NCBI GenBank assembly: GCA_002256115.1
Contig: NKIK01000039.1
Coordinates: 1 to 41,112, forward strand
Origin: Burkholderiales bacterium PBB3
GTDB taxonomy: Bacteria > Pseudomonadota > Gammaproteobacteria > Burkholderiales > Burkholderiaceae_C
Length of the DNA: 41,112 bases
Reading direction: 5' to 3'
Positions within the stretch are counted from its first letter, which is position 1. Every line of letters begins with the position of its first letter. Below the pieces are notes generated by a model, which saw only the letters and a list, made by a program, of their open reading frames with translations, was not told where the DNA came from and did no database searches. Below are positions 18,661 through 26,572 of this stretch, piece after piece. Made by a program: the position numbers and the translations under genes.

Positions 18661-19284
18661 GTGGACAACGCAACCGATACACCTTCGAAAATTCCGTGGA
18701 ATAAGGGAAAGATCGTCGGCCAAAAGGCTCCACTAAAGCTCAAAGACATCTGGGCAATTCGGATACGACTGCAACTTGGCCATCGAACACGGGAGCTTGC
18801 GCTCTTTGATCTAGGTTTGGACAGTAAGCTCAGGGCGTGTGACCTCGTCCGTTTACGTGTACGGGATATTTGTCATGGCGATCGCGTCTCAACACGGGCA
18901 ATCGTCATGCAGCAGAAAACATCTCAACCTGTTCAATTTGAAATCACGCCTCCGACTAGAGAGGCTGTTACGGAATGGATCAAGCAGGCAGAACTGTCGA
19001 CTGAGGACTACCTGTTTCCAAGTCGTGTTCACGACTCGCCTCACTTGGGAACACGGCAGTACGCGCGCATTTTGGATTCCTGGATCGAGGAAATCGGTCT
19101 CGATCCAACAGCCTACGGCACTCACACGATTCGCCGGACTAAGGCATCTTTGATCTACCGGCGCACTAAAAACATTCGGGCTGTGCAATTGCTTCTGGGA
19201 CACACCAAGCTGGAAAGCACGGTGCGATACCTTGGCATAGAGGTGGAGGACGCTCTAGAACTTTCCGAGCAGACTGAAATTTGA
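18661..19284 (+). CDS. Compact tyrosine recombinase/integrase (catalytic domain only)
   Basis: The 207-aa protein contains only the catalytic half of a tyrosine recombinase. Visible active-site residues: Arg58 (SKLRACDL), Lys86 (MQQKTS), His155 and Arg158 (THTIRRT), His181 (LLGHTKLE) and Tyr190 (TVRYLGI). The core-binding SAM-like domain of normal integrases is missing. I recall near-identical 200-aa proteins in many proteobacteria, often in several copies. The start is GTG at 18661 with AGGAG upstream. It stands alone between two direct repeats with a palindrome upstream, which suggests a small mobile or inversion unit. Confidence 0.9.
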   Translation: MDNATDTPSKIPWNKGKIVGQKAPLKLKDIWAIRIRLQLGHRTRELALFDLGLDSKLRACDLVRLRVRDICHGDRVSTRAIVMQQKTSQPVQFEITPPTREAVTEWIKQAELSTEDYLFPSRVHDSPHLGTRQYARILDSWIEEIGLDPTAYGTHTIRRTKASLIYRRTKNIRAVQLLLGHTKLESTVRYLGIEVEDALELSEQTEI

Positions 19285-19528
19285 TATTCAGCGAACCGGT
19301 GTCTGATACCAGATTGGTTACCAGATACCGGTCATTCGTGAATGGCGGCACCTGGCCCCTTACAGCCACATCAAAGGGTTTCACGGCTGCCATCGACTAG
19401 CCGAGCATTGACTGCGTCACAAAGCGCTACCGCACTTTCATAGAAGTCCAGGTGCAATAGTGATGTGACGCTTTCGCGATTAATGATGAGACTGACCCAA
19501 ACGGGCAGTGAAACTGTCGACGTTGCCG
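19285..19528. other. Spacer between compact recombinase and integrative element
   Basis: Contains direct repeat copy 2 (19314-19358) and a 7-bp inverted repeat (GCGTCAC 19414-19420, GTGACGC 19465-19471). No gene is seen. The left end of the integrase-bearing element may lie here, but no attachment core was identified. Confidence 0.4.
19314..19358. repeat. Imperfect direct repeat, copy 2
   Basis: Second copy of the 18264-18308 repeat (82% identical, no gaps), with the core CCGGTCATTCG at 19328-19338, 30 bp past the recombinase stop. Confidence 0.75.
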
Positions 19529-19753
19529 CTACATCTCTGGCTTGGATGCCTTAGCTGAAGCTCTGTTTTCGCTAAGCCGACGATCAAAGTCAGTTTCACT
19601 CAATGAACTGCCTAAATATTGTTCTAGTGCGTATCGCACTATGTCTGATCGAGTTGGAATGCTCTTTAAGGTGCTCGCGAGTTCAATCCGCTTTTTGTCG
19701 ATGAGCTCTTCAAGCTCATCGCTCACACGAATATTCAACTGGTTGCGGCTCAC
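19529..19753 (-). CDS. Ribbon-helix-helix DNA-binding protein
   Basis: A 74-aa protein from GTG at 19753 (GAGGA about seven bases upstream on the minus strand), starting (V/M)SRNQLNIRVSDELEELI. The QLNIRVS strand, two helices and TRSDIVRYALEQYL match the Arc/MetJ/CopG-type ribbon-helix-helix fold of small repressors and antitoxins. Upstream in-frame codons back to 19867 run through the promoter region and are unlikely to be translated. It diverges from the excisionase-like gene, so it probably represses the shared promoter region. No toxin partner overlaps it, which argues against a toxin-antitoxin pair. Confidence 0.75.
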   Translation of the reverse strand: MSRNQLNIRVSDELEELIDKKRIELASTLKSIPTRSDIVRYALEQYLGSSLSETDFDRRLSENRASAKASKPEM

Positions 19754-19799
19754 TTTTTTTCCTCGGGTATGAGCGAATTGTAGCTGGTCACATAAATAT

Positions 19800-19856
19800 A
19801 TTGCTAGACATGTTGACAGATCGCTAGTGTTGCATAGAATAAAGATGTCTAGCAAT
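19800..19856. promoter_or_regulatory. Promoter framed by an exact 12-bp inverted repeat (operator)
   Basis: ATTGCTAGACAT (19800-19811) and its exact reverse complement ATGTCTAGCAAT (19845-19856) flank TTGACA (19813-19818), a 16-bp spacer and TAGAAT (19835-19840). Extra half-site cores (GCTAG near 19823, CTAGC near 19857) add to the array. Start of transcription would fall at the right arm, so a bound repressor would block the excisionase-integrase transcript. The adjacent ribbon-helix-helix protein is the obvious candidate binder. Confidence 0.75.
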
Positions 19857-19882
19857 CTAGCTGACAAGCAAAGGAGTAATTT

Positions 19883-20128
19883 ATGGACGATGAGTTATTG
19901 ACTACGGACGAGTTGGCATCACGAATTAAGTACGACTCAAGAACCATTCGAGAGCGGCTGAAGGACAGTGTGCTTCTGGAAGGAGTGCACTATTTCCGCC
20001 CATTTGGAGGGAGAAAAATTCTCTATCGTTGGGCGGCGATCCAGCGCGATATGTGTAAGGGCATGACAGAACGACAGAAGAGAATGTCGGCGATACCAAT
20101 GGCAAATGGGAGGACTCTCCATGGGTAG
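19883..20128 (+). CDS. Excisionase-like helix-turn-helix protein
   Basis: An 81-aa protein whose first 55 residues (LLTTDELASRIKYDSRTIRERL...GVHYFRPFGGRKILYRW) look like the MerR/AlpA-type winged helix of excisionases. These bend DNA at attachment sites or activate integrase genes. AAGGAG lies about eight bases before the ATG. Its stop overlaps the integrase start by 8 bp. It is probably the recombination directionality factor of the adjoining integrase; a purely regulatory role is the alternative. Confidence 0.75.
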   Translation: MDDELLTTDELASRIKYDSRTIRERLKDSVLLEGVHYFRPFGGRKILYRWAAIQRDMCKGMTERQKRMSAIPMANGRTLHG

Positions 20129-21611
20129 CATTCGGCTGTCAGACACAACAGAGACACTTTTCTTTGACTTCCGGTATTTGGGTGAACGATTTAGGGAGTA
20201 CTCGGCTCTCGAAGACACCCCCCTCAATCGCAAGAAGTTGCAAAAGGTCCTCGACAAAATTGAAGCCGAGATCAACGCCGGAACCTTCGCCTACGAGAAC
20301 TACTTTCCCAACAGCAAGGCATTGGAGCGCATTCTCAAGGCGCGCCAAGCCAAAGCTGCAAAGAGGGTGGTTGTATTGGCAGAGCTAAATGGGGAAGACG
20401 AGTTGGCTTCTCCTGAGCCTAAGCCAGTCTACTTACCATGTGCGGTAGGCCCAGTCTTCCAAGACTTCGCCAACCAATGGGTCGATGAGCGCAGCATCGA
20501 GTGGCGTCGCAGTCACATCAAATCGCTGCTCTCTACCCTCAATGGCCATTTGATTCCCTACTTCGGGGGCAAGGTGGTCGGCAGTATCAACAAGACGGAC
20601 GTACTTGCATTTCGCGCCTCACTCGCCAAAGTCAAAGGACGCGGAACCAAGGAAGGACTCTCGGCCAAACGGATCAATGAAATCATTGGTCTGTTACGTC
20701 AAATCTTGAACGAAGCCGCCGACCGCTTTGAGTTTACGTCACCGATGACCAACATCAAGAAGCTGCGCCAGCAGCGGGTGGACGTGGATCCCTTCAGCCT
20801 GGTCGATGTCCAGCGCATTCTGGCCACGGTCCGGGCAGACTACACGGACTACTTCACTACGCGTTTCTTCACCGGCATGCGCACCGGTGAAGTCCATGGC
20901 CTCAAATGGAAGTACGTTGACTTTGATCTGCGTGTGCTGCGCATCCGCGAAACCTTCGTGCTCGGTGAAGACGACTACACCAAGACCGATGGTAGCCAGC
21001 GCGACATCCAGATGAGTCAACCGGTGTTCGAGGCTTTGAAGCGCCAGTTTGAAGTCACGGGCAAGGTCTCAGAGTACGTGTTCTGCAACCTGACCGGCCA
21101 ACCGCTGGACAACAAGAACTTTTCGGACCGGGTCTGGTATCCCTTACTGCGCCACCTCGATCTCAAGAAGCGCCGCCCGTATCAGATGCGCCATACCGCA
21201 GCCACGCTGTGGCTGGCCTCGGGGGAAGCTCCGGAATGGATTGCTCGGCAGTTGGGCCACACCAGCACCGAGATGCTGTTCCGGGTCTATAGCCGCTACG
21301 TACCCAACCTGACCCGCCAGGATGGATCGGCCATGGAGCGCTTGCTGGCTAGCAAGCTGTCCCAAGGGCCCTTGATTGAGCAATCGGGTACAGGGCAGTA
21401 TGTGCCAGCGCAAGAAGTTCCCAAGCCCCGGGGACTGGCAGCCAAGCGGTCGGTGTTCGGAGCTGGTCAGGTCAGGGCATCAGGTACTCCCGTACCACCA
21501 ACTTCCCAGCCTCCGCCCATACGGTGGCAGTTTCCGAGCTTCACTGTGAAGCCAGGTTCAGTGCCTCATGCAGCTGCAGCAGTTTCTGCAGCCCTGCAAG
21601 TAGTCCACTGA
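20121..21611 (+). CDS. Tyrosine-type site-specific integrase
   Basis: From ATG at 20121 (GGGAGGA seven bases upstream) it is 496 aa; an ATG at 20106 would add five residues. The N terminus resembles the DUF3596-type arm-DNA-binding domain, residues about 110-210 form the core-binding domain, and 220-400 the catalytic domain. Active-site residues are Arg254 (GMRTGEV), Lys288, Arg357 (YQMRHTA), His380 (LGHTS) and Tyr390 (RVYSRY). The usual His of the HxxR box is replaced by Tyr354. A proline-rich tail of about 90 residues follows. It catalyses integration and excision of the element. Confidence 0.93.
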   Translation: MGSIRLSDTTETLFFDFRYLGERFREYSALEDTPLNRKKLQKVLDKIEAEINAGTFAYENYFPNSKALERILKARQAKAAKRVVVLAELNGEDELASPEPKPVYLPCAVGPVFQDFANQWVDERSIEWRRSHIKSLLSTLNGHLIPYFGGKVVGSINKTDVLAFRASLAKVKGRGTKEGLSAKRINEIIGLLRQILNEAADRFEFTSPMTNIKKLRQQRVDVDPFSLVDVQRILATVRADYTDYFTTRFFTGMRTGEVHGLKWKYVDFDLRVLRIRETFVLGEDDYTKTDGSQRDIQMSQPVFEALKRQFEVTGKVSEYVFCNLTGQPLDNKNFSDRVWYPLLRHLDLKKRRPYQMRHTAATLWLASGEAPEWIARQLGHTSTEMLFRVYSRYVPNLTRQDGSAMERLLASKLSQGPLIEQSGTGQYVPAQEVPKPRGLAAKRSVFGAGQVRASGTPVPPTSQPPPIRWQFPSFTVKPGSVPHAAAAVSAALQVVH

Positions 21612-21637
21612 ACTAGTCCCACCAAGACAAACGACAC

Positions 21638-21682
21638 CCCCGGCTTTGAACCCTCAGGCCGGGGCAGGGCGCAGCTTTGCCC
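21638..21682 (+). promoter_or_regulatory. Leader with overlapping alternative hairpins (copy 1)
   Basis: CCCCGGC (21638-21644) pairs with GCCGGGG (21658-21664). The 3' arm also contributes to a second stem, GGGCA (21662-21666) with TGCCC (21678-21682), so the two exclude each other. The motif CCCGGCTTTG and a later GCTTTG recur in the same order before the gene at 25577. No T run is present. Confidence 0.4.
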
Positions 21683-21756
21683 AAAACCACCCGCAAGGGG
21701 CCGTAACCCATACCCAACGCTGAGATTCAGCAACACCAATTTCAAAAGTCACGACC

Positions 21757-22470
21757 ATGAACACATCCACAGCATCCACATCGGCTACTTCTACAGCCCC
21801 AAGCAATCCCGTCCGGTCTGCCGCACTGAACAGCCTGAACCTGCTGTCTCCCCAGCGCTTCAACACACCGATTCCTGTGCGTAATGCCGGGCACAAGCTG
21901 CAAGGCGCAATGGAAGGCACTGCCACCAAGGCGCTGATCCCCAGTGTAGAAATCACCGTCGGTACCGATCCCCACGTCTTGGTCCGTCGTGCCGTGAACA
22001 CCGTATCTCCCGGACCCCTGCGCAACTTCCTGGGCAGCGTGATGGCCGCGCGGGATGTGAACCGGGTTCTGACCCTGTTGCCTGACGATGGCTTTAAGTT
22101 CCAGCGCTTACCCATCGACCGTCTGCGTTCTGCCGCGGTTTCTGCCAGCCTCCAAAGCCTGCAAGGCCCCCGGGCCCGGGACACCCTTTATGCCGCAGTC
22201 GTCATTGCCGGCATTGAGTCCTTGCTGGGTGAGACGGTAGAGCCCCCCTACAACTCTACCGATGTCATCCGCTCGGTCGTGCGCGATGCCATGCGCACCC
22301 TGGATGCCAAAGACAGTGCACAAGCCCACGCCTTGCGCAATTGCCTGGGCTGGGGAAACGACGATGAGCACTTCCATTCCCGCAGCCAATCCTTGCAAAA
22401 CCAAGTGCTCTCGGCCGTGCAGAACTTGCGCAACTACCAGATTCTGAGTCGGCATGGGCGAGCTATGTAA
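21757..22470 (+). CDS. Hypothetical protein, element cargo (237 aa)
   Basis: I do not recognise this protein. It has a Ser/Thr/Ala-rich N terminus (residues 1-30), then a mixed helical region with no transmembrane segment and no known catalytic motif. VEPPYNSTDVIRSVVRDAMRTL and the ALRNCLGWGNDDEHFHS segment stand out. No Shine-Dalgarno sequence precedes the ATG; a structured leader does. It is the first cargo gene after the integrase and lies 106 bp before the next gene on the same strand, so it probably belongs to the same transcript as the AAA+ gene. Confidence 0.7.
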   Translation: MNTSTASTSATSTAPSNPVRSAALNSLNLLSPQRFNTPIPVRNAGHKLQGAMEGTATKALIPSVEITVGTDPHVLVRRAVNTVSPGPLRNFLGSVMAARDVNRVLTLLPDDGFKFQRLPIDRLRSAAVSASLQSLQGPRARDTLYAAVVIAGIESLLGETVEPPYNSTDVIRSVVRDAMRTLDAKDSAQAHALRNCLGWGNDDEHFHSRSQSLQNQVLSAVQNLRNYQILSRHGRAM

Positions 22471-22576
22471 GTGCCCACTTGGCTTTCATCCCTGTCTGGA
22501 CGTCAGCACCAGATCTCCATACCAAATCTCAACACCCAATGTCAGACACCAAAACACACACAGCAAAGGTCAGTCC

Positions 22577-22957
22577 ATGAAACCTCAATTCGCCTTCAAG
22601 TTCGCCCAGTCCAGCACCGCACTCAAAGACATCCATGAAGTGCGCTTTCAGGGCAAGCACCCGCACATCAGCCAGCGCCAGGGCAAACCTCTGCATGCCT
22701 TTCATACCCAGGGTATGCAAATCGTCGGTGTTCCACCTGAGCTTATCGCCCTGGTGGGTGCCCAGACCATTGCCAGTCTGAACGGCGGCGTCAACTTCGC
22801 CGATGTGGGCAAAACACCCAAGTTCTTTAGCAGCGCTGAGACTGCTGTCCCTGTGGACCCTCGCCACCGCTTGATCACTAGCGTCCATCTGGAACTACCG
22901 GAAGCCATCTACCTGCTGCGTATCGAGAACCAGGTCTACATGGCCATGCCGCAGTGA
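22577..22957 (+). CDS. Hypothetical protein, element cargo (126 aa)
   Basis: Not recognised. From ATG at 22577 it reads MKPQFAFKFAQSSTALKDIH, soluble, with no clear domain; VDPRHRLITSVHLELPEAIYLLRIENQVYMAMP at the end looks like a beta-rich segment. AAAGG about ten bases upstream supports this start. An earlier ATG at 22454 overlaps the preceding gene and adds a non-typical stretch. It sits directly upstream of the AAA+ ATPase, so it may be an adaptor or substrate of that protein; this is inference from position only. Confidence 0.65.
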   Translation: MKPQFAFKFAQSSTALKDIHEVRFQGKHPHISQRQGKPLHAFHTQGMQIVGVPPELIALVGAQTIASLNGGVNFADVGKTPKFFSSAETAVPVDPRHRLITSVHLELPEAIYLLRIENQVYMAMPQ

Positions 22958-23027
22958 GCCAGACAACAACACAAGAAAAAAAACAAGCAAGCAAGTAAGC
23001 CAAGACAGAACAACGAAAGGACAAAAC

Positions 23028-25388
23028 ATGCTCAGTGAATTCGGTGAAGACTTTAGTACGGGCACGACACTCTTGAGGTTCAACCGCAGCGCACGCCAGG
23101 AAGACTGGATAGGAACGCCCGACTACCCGGGCTTGCACCCGGCACGCGCGGCCTACCGCGCAAGGCTGTCCTGGTGGCTACTGCGCATCCTGAACGGTTC
23201 AGGGGGAATGCCAAGGTACTGCGACATGGGCAGTGTGCGCATGGGATTGATTGCGGATCTCTTGGACATCCCGGTCTTGGCGGACCCAGCGACCAAGGTC
23301 CAAGTGGTGCAACAAGCCGTGGCGGATGCGCTCAAGCAGGTTCAGGCTGCGTTGGACTCCGACCAAAGGATTCATCCGCCCATTGAGGACTGCGCAATGG
23401 CGAACAACATCCAGTGGTTATCCCACAGCGCGGGCTTGAATGCCATCGAGCACGAGATATTTGAGTTTGTCGTTTCCGTACGTGCCTTCCGACCCCTGCG
23501 TCTGGCCTTGTCCCATTGGGGCGAGATCGGCCAGGCTGAGTTGCCGCAGGCCTTTAGCGGATTGTTAAATCGGCCACTGAAAGAAATCGCACAAGCACTG
23601 CACCGCGATAGCCGTCTGCTGCGCTGCGGGCTAGTGACCCTGTTTACCCATGGTGACATTGTTCTGGACCGGTTGATCAAAGTCCCGCGGGTATTGGGTC
23701 AACGTATACCAGCGCATGAGGGCCATCCCGCTTTGATCCTTTCGAATCTGGTGGTGCCCTTGGTCGACCCTGGGCTGAGTCTGGCTGACTTCAGTCACCT
23801 GCTGATGCATACCCAATTGGCCCAAGCCTGGCTGGCGGGGGCACTGCAAGCTGCACAGGGAAACCAAGAGGACAAAGCCCACAACTCTGAGAAAGCTACA
23901 ACTCCGCGCGGCACCCACCTGCTGGTCACCGGTGCTCCCGGTCTGGGCAAGACTGAATGGGTCAGAGCCCTGTTGTCCGAGTGGCGCACTTTGCATACCG
24001 TGAACGCCATGGAATTGGTGGTGTTGGCGGATGACGGAACAGCGCTGAGTGGCGAAGACCGGCTAAGCCATTTGCACTTAACGCTGAACCTGCTGCGCAA
24101 TACCGAAGGTGGTGTCATTGTGTTTGATGAAGCCGATGATGTGTTCAGGGCAGCCGGTGAAACCGGCAATTCCGGCAGTGATATGTCGGCAGTGACCATG
24201 GCCAACCACCGGGCCAGTCTGAACAGGCTGATTGAAGACAGCCGCATCCCAGTGATCTGGATCATGAATAACCCGGAGATTCTGGATCCTGCGGTGATGC
24301 GCCGCTTTGATACGGTGCTTGTCTTTGAGGGCATGCCGCGTTCAGTCAGGCTGGCGATGTTGCAGCAAAGACTGGCGGAAGTTGCGGATGCAGCAGAACT
24401 GTCACGCTGGTCAGAGATACCCAAATTAACACCGGCCCTGATCGACAGATTAGCGGTGGTGGTGGAGCGAGCGAAAGACGCCGGTACCCCTATGACTTTG
24501 GACAACTGCCGGTCCTGGCTGCGCAGCCGACTGCCGGGCAAACACACGCACAAGCTCAAGAGTCGTTCTGTGCCGCTTCAGAGTCTGCCTTGGGATGCTA
24601 CTGCGGTCCAAGCCAGCGAAGACCTCCTCAAAATTGCTGCAGGCATAGGTCGTTGTGGTTCAGCCCGTCTCTTGCTCTACGGTGCACCCGGGACTGGTAA
24701 GACCGCTTATGCGCATGCCCTCGCGCGGATGCTGGACAAACCGTTGCTGGAGCAGCGCGCCTCTGACTTGTTGTCGCCTTGGGTGGGAGAGACCGAGCAG
24801 CGTATCAACCAGGCGTTCGAGACGGCAATAGCCGATGACGCGGTGCTGTTCATTGACGAGGTCGACAGCTTGCTGGCCAGTCGAGACAAGGCGGCGCGCA
24901 ACTGGGAAGTCTCCCAGGTCAATGAACTGCTGGAACAGCTCAGTGACTTTGAGGGTGTGGTGGTGCTGGCGACCAACCGGCTCGACGCGCTTGATGACGC
25001 GGTGCTAAGACGCATGGATGCCAAGATCAAGTTTGAGGGTTTGAACTCTCACCAGTTGCAAGACAGCTTTGTAGCTTTGTGCGCGCAGATCGCAGTTACC
25101 CCGAGCGAGCAGCAACTGCGCGCAGCTTCACTGCTCAAGGGTTTGACACCGGGGGACTTTGCCTGTTTGCGCAGACGGCTGGCCTTTGCTCCGATAGAGA
25201 TGTCGATAGAGAGGCCGACCGAAATGCCGAGCGACGCACAGGGCGCTGATAAAGCCAGTGTCTTGTTGGCATGGCTGCGCGAAGAACTGCGGCACAAGTC
25301 CAAGGGGATGCAGCCGATTGGTTTCTACCAAAGCGATGTGCCAAGTGCTGCGCACGAAGACCCGCAAGTGGTCTTGGATCTTCTATGA
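23028..25388 (+). CDS. Tandem AAA+ ATPase
   Basis: A 786-aa protein with two AAA+ modules. First module: Walker A GAPGLGKT (302-309), Walker B VIVFDEAD (363-370), arginine pair RR (425-426). Second: Walker A GAPGTGKT (552-559), Walker B VLFIDEVD (606-613), sensor ATN (648-650), RR (661-662). The first 290 residues are an unknown N-terminal domain. The second module resembles the classic AAA clade (SpoVK/Cdc48-like, COG0464), which remodels or unfolds protein substrates in hexamers. No peptidase domain or membrane anchor is seen. GAAAGGA precedes the start. It is the central gene of the cargo set. Confidence 0.9.
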   Translation: MLSEFGEDFSTGTTLLRFNRSARQEDWIGTPDYPGLHPARAAYRARLSWWLLRILNGSGGMPRYCDMGSVRMGLIADLLDIPVLADPATKVQVVQQAVADALKQVQAALDSDQRIHPPIEDCAMANNIQWLSHSAGLNAIEHEIFEFVVSVRAFRPLRLALSHWGEIGQAELPQAFSGLLNRPLKEIAQALHRDSRLLRCGLVTLFTHGDIVLDRLIKVPRVLGQRIPAHEGHPALILSNLVVPLVDPGLSLADFSHLLMHTQLAQAWLAGALQAAQGNQEDKAHNSEKATTPRGTHLLVTGAPGLGKTEWVRALLSEWRTLHTVNAMELVVLADDGTALSGEDRLSHLHLTLNLLRNTEGGVIVFDEADDVFRAAGETGNSGSDMSAVTMANHRASLNRLIEDSRIPVIWIMNNPEILDPAVMRRFDTVLVFEGMPRSVRLAMLQQRLAEVADAAELSRWSEIPKLTPALIDRLAVVVERAKDAGTPMTLDNCRSWLRSRLPGKHTHKLKSRSVPLQSLPWDATAVQASEDLLKIAAGIGRCGSARLLLYGAPGTGKTAYAHALARMLDKPLLEQRASDLLSPWVGETEQRINQAFETAIADDAVLFIDEVDSLLASRDKAARNWEVSQVNELLEQLSDFEGVVVLATNRLDALDDAVLRRMDAKIKFEGLNSHQLQDSFVALCAQIAVTPSEQQLRAASLLKGLTPGDFACLRRRLAFAPIEMSIERPTEMPSDAQGADKASVLLAWLREELRHKSKGMQPIGFYQSDVPSAAHEDPQVVLDLL

Positions 25389-25518
25389 GCCCAAGCATCT
25401 TGGCTTGCTTCGCTGTCCTGGTGGTGCATCCGCCGTAGTGGGTGCTGCAGCTTTAGAAGCTGCGAAGGCTGTTGACTTCAGTCCGACTACTTCTTCTTGA
25501 AACGCGCCTGACCCAAAA

Positions 25519-25556
25519 ACCCGGCTTTGCACCGGGTGGGGGAGGGCTTTGTCCCC
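25519..25556 (+). promoter_or_regulatory. Leader with two hairpins (copy 2)
   Basis: ACCCGG (25519-25524) pairs with CCGGGT (25532-25537) around CTTTGCA. GGGGA (25539-25543) pairs with TCCCC (25552-25556). The strings CCCGGCTTTG and GCTTTG occur in the same order as in the 21638-21682 leader. It is 21 bases before the start of the next gene, whose own ribosome site is weak. Confidence 0.4.
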
Positions 25557-25576
25557 AACTTCCGAAAGACCCAATC

Positions 25577-26131
25577 ATGAGTAACAAGAAAACAAAACCG
25601 TCATCCACAACCGCAGCCAAACCCTCATCAAAGAGGACACCCAAACCGGCAGCTAAGCCGACATCACCACCCCTGCCTTCAGAGGACGTGGCAACCATCC
25701 TGGCGACAGGCAGCCACACAAAAGAAGAGAAGCAGCTAAAGAGCAAGAAGGCTGTTCAGGACGCCAGTGGATTTGGTGAGCCGCAGGTAGCCACCGTGCA
25801 CGAATGCGTAGGCGCAGCCCTGCTGATGCTGCCAGCGAATCTGAGATCGATCCTGGGTGACAAAGACCTGCGCAGCAATGCCTTGGAACTTGAGACCAAA
25901 GAAATTTGGGTCATCGTGCGCGAGGCGGGTGTGGTGGCCTATATCCACTTGCCCATCATCGTCAAAGAGCTGGAAGCACCTGCCACCGGGATGCGGGATG
26001 GCGTAGTGCTCGTGGACATCACCGGAAGTCCGCTACACAACGGGCCGGTCCGCCGAACTAGCGCAGCTGCCAAGAGTGATGTTGATGCTGCCAAGTCGAA
26101 AGGCCCACGCAGGAGGTCCCATGCGAAGTGA
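25577..26131 (+). CDS. Hypothetical protein with basic, Pro/Lys-rich N terminus (184 aa)
   Basis: From ATG at 25577 the first 45 residues are Lys/Pro/Ala/Ser-rich (KPAAKPTSPPLPSE), like a histone-H1 tail, and the C terminus is again basic (KSKGPRRRSHAK). The middle (about 65-160) looks globular: HECVGAALLMLPANLRSIL and TKEIWVIVREAGVVAYIHLP. No catalytic motif is evident. The basic ends suggest nucleic-acid or acidic-partner binding, as an inference. It overlaps the next gene by 11 bp, indicating coupled translation. A longer frame upstream would start at a TTG inside the structured leader and is rejected. Confidence 0.7.
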   Translation: MSNKKTKPSSTTAAKPSSKRTPKPAAKPTSPPLPSEDVATILATGSHTKEEKQLKSKKAVQDASGFGEPQVATVHECVGAALLMLPANLRSILGDKDLRSNALELETKEIWVIVREAGVVAYIHLPIIVKELEAPATGMRDGVVLVDITGSPLHNGPVRRTSAAAKSDVDAAKSKGPRRRSHAK

Positions 26132-26528
26132 ATCCATTGAGGCAGGTGAATCCCGTGACGCGGCAACTGCCCATCTACCCGCTCAGGAACAGTGCGACAG
26201 GACCCACATGCAAAGGCTCGATCTAGTGGCATGGGCGCTGTTGATTGGAGGTTCAATGTTTCTGCTCTTAGTGACCGGTCTGTTGATGTACCTCATGGAC
26301 CTTCAGGGAGACGAGACAGTGGCCTATGAGCAGCCTGCAGGAAAAGTCTTGGCGGTGCGAAGCATGGGCGGGCTCGTTGCAAGCACCCTTGTGGAAACCA
26401 CATTGGGGTTCTATGCCGTCTCTGGTGGGATAGGACTCTCCAAGGCGGATGAACTCATCCTTCAAACACGCGCCAACCGTCGCCGCTACCTGTGTGATAC
26501 CAGCCAGCGCTGCATGCCTCTTCTATGA
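26121..26528 (+). CDS. Small single-span membrane protein (135 aa)
   Basis: Start ATG at 26121 with a full AGGAGG at 26111-26116. One strong hydrophobic segment (about 35-55: LVAWALLIGGSMFLLLVTGL) follows a polar N terminus, and a second, weaker apolar stretch occurs around 80-100. The C terminus is basic with two Cys. I recognise no family. It overlaps both its neighbours (11 bp upstream, ATGA with a possible start downstream), so it is part of a tight cargo operon. Confidence 0.7.
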   Translation: MRSESIEAGESRDAATAHLPAQEQCDRTHMQRLDLVAWALLIGGSMFLLLVTGLLMYLMDLQGDETVAYEQPAGKVLAVRSMGGLVASTLVETTLGFYAVSGGIGLSKADELILQTRANRRRYLCDTSQRCMPLL

Positions 26529-26572
26529 CAACACTCGGCCCCCTAAAGGGTGCTTCTATCAAGGATATCCCC

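Noticed and set aside
19529..20128. Toxin-antitoxin pair (ribbon-helix-helix plus neighbour)
   Set aside because: The neighbour is a DNA-binding excisionase-like protein transcribed divergently and coupled to an integrase, not a co-directional toxin.
22454..22576. Extended N terminus of the 126-aa cargo protein from 22454
   Set aside because: It overlaps the previous gene end and adds a Cys/Pro/Ser-rich stretch; the ATG at 22577 has a better ribosome site.
23795..24559. 254-codon minus-strand frame inside the AAA+ gene
   Set aside because: Antisense to the first Walker A/B module; Ser-rich low-complexity translation with no domain.
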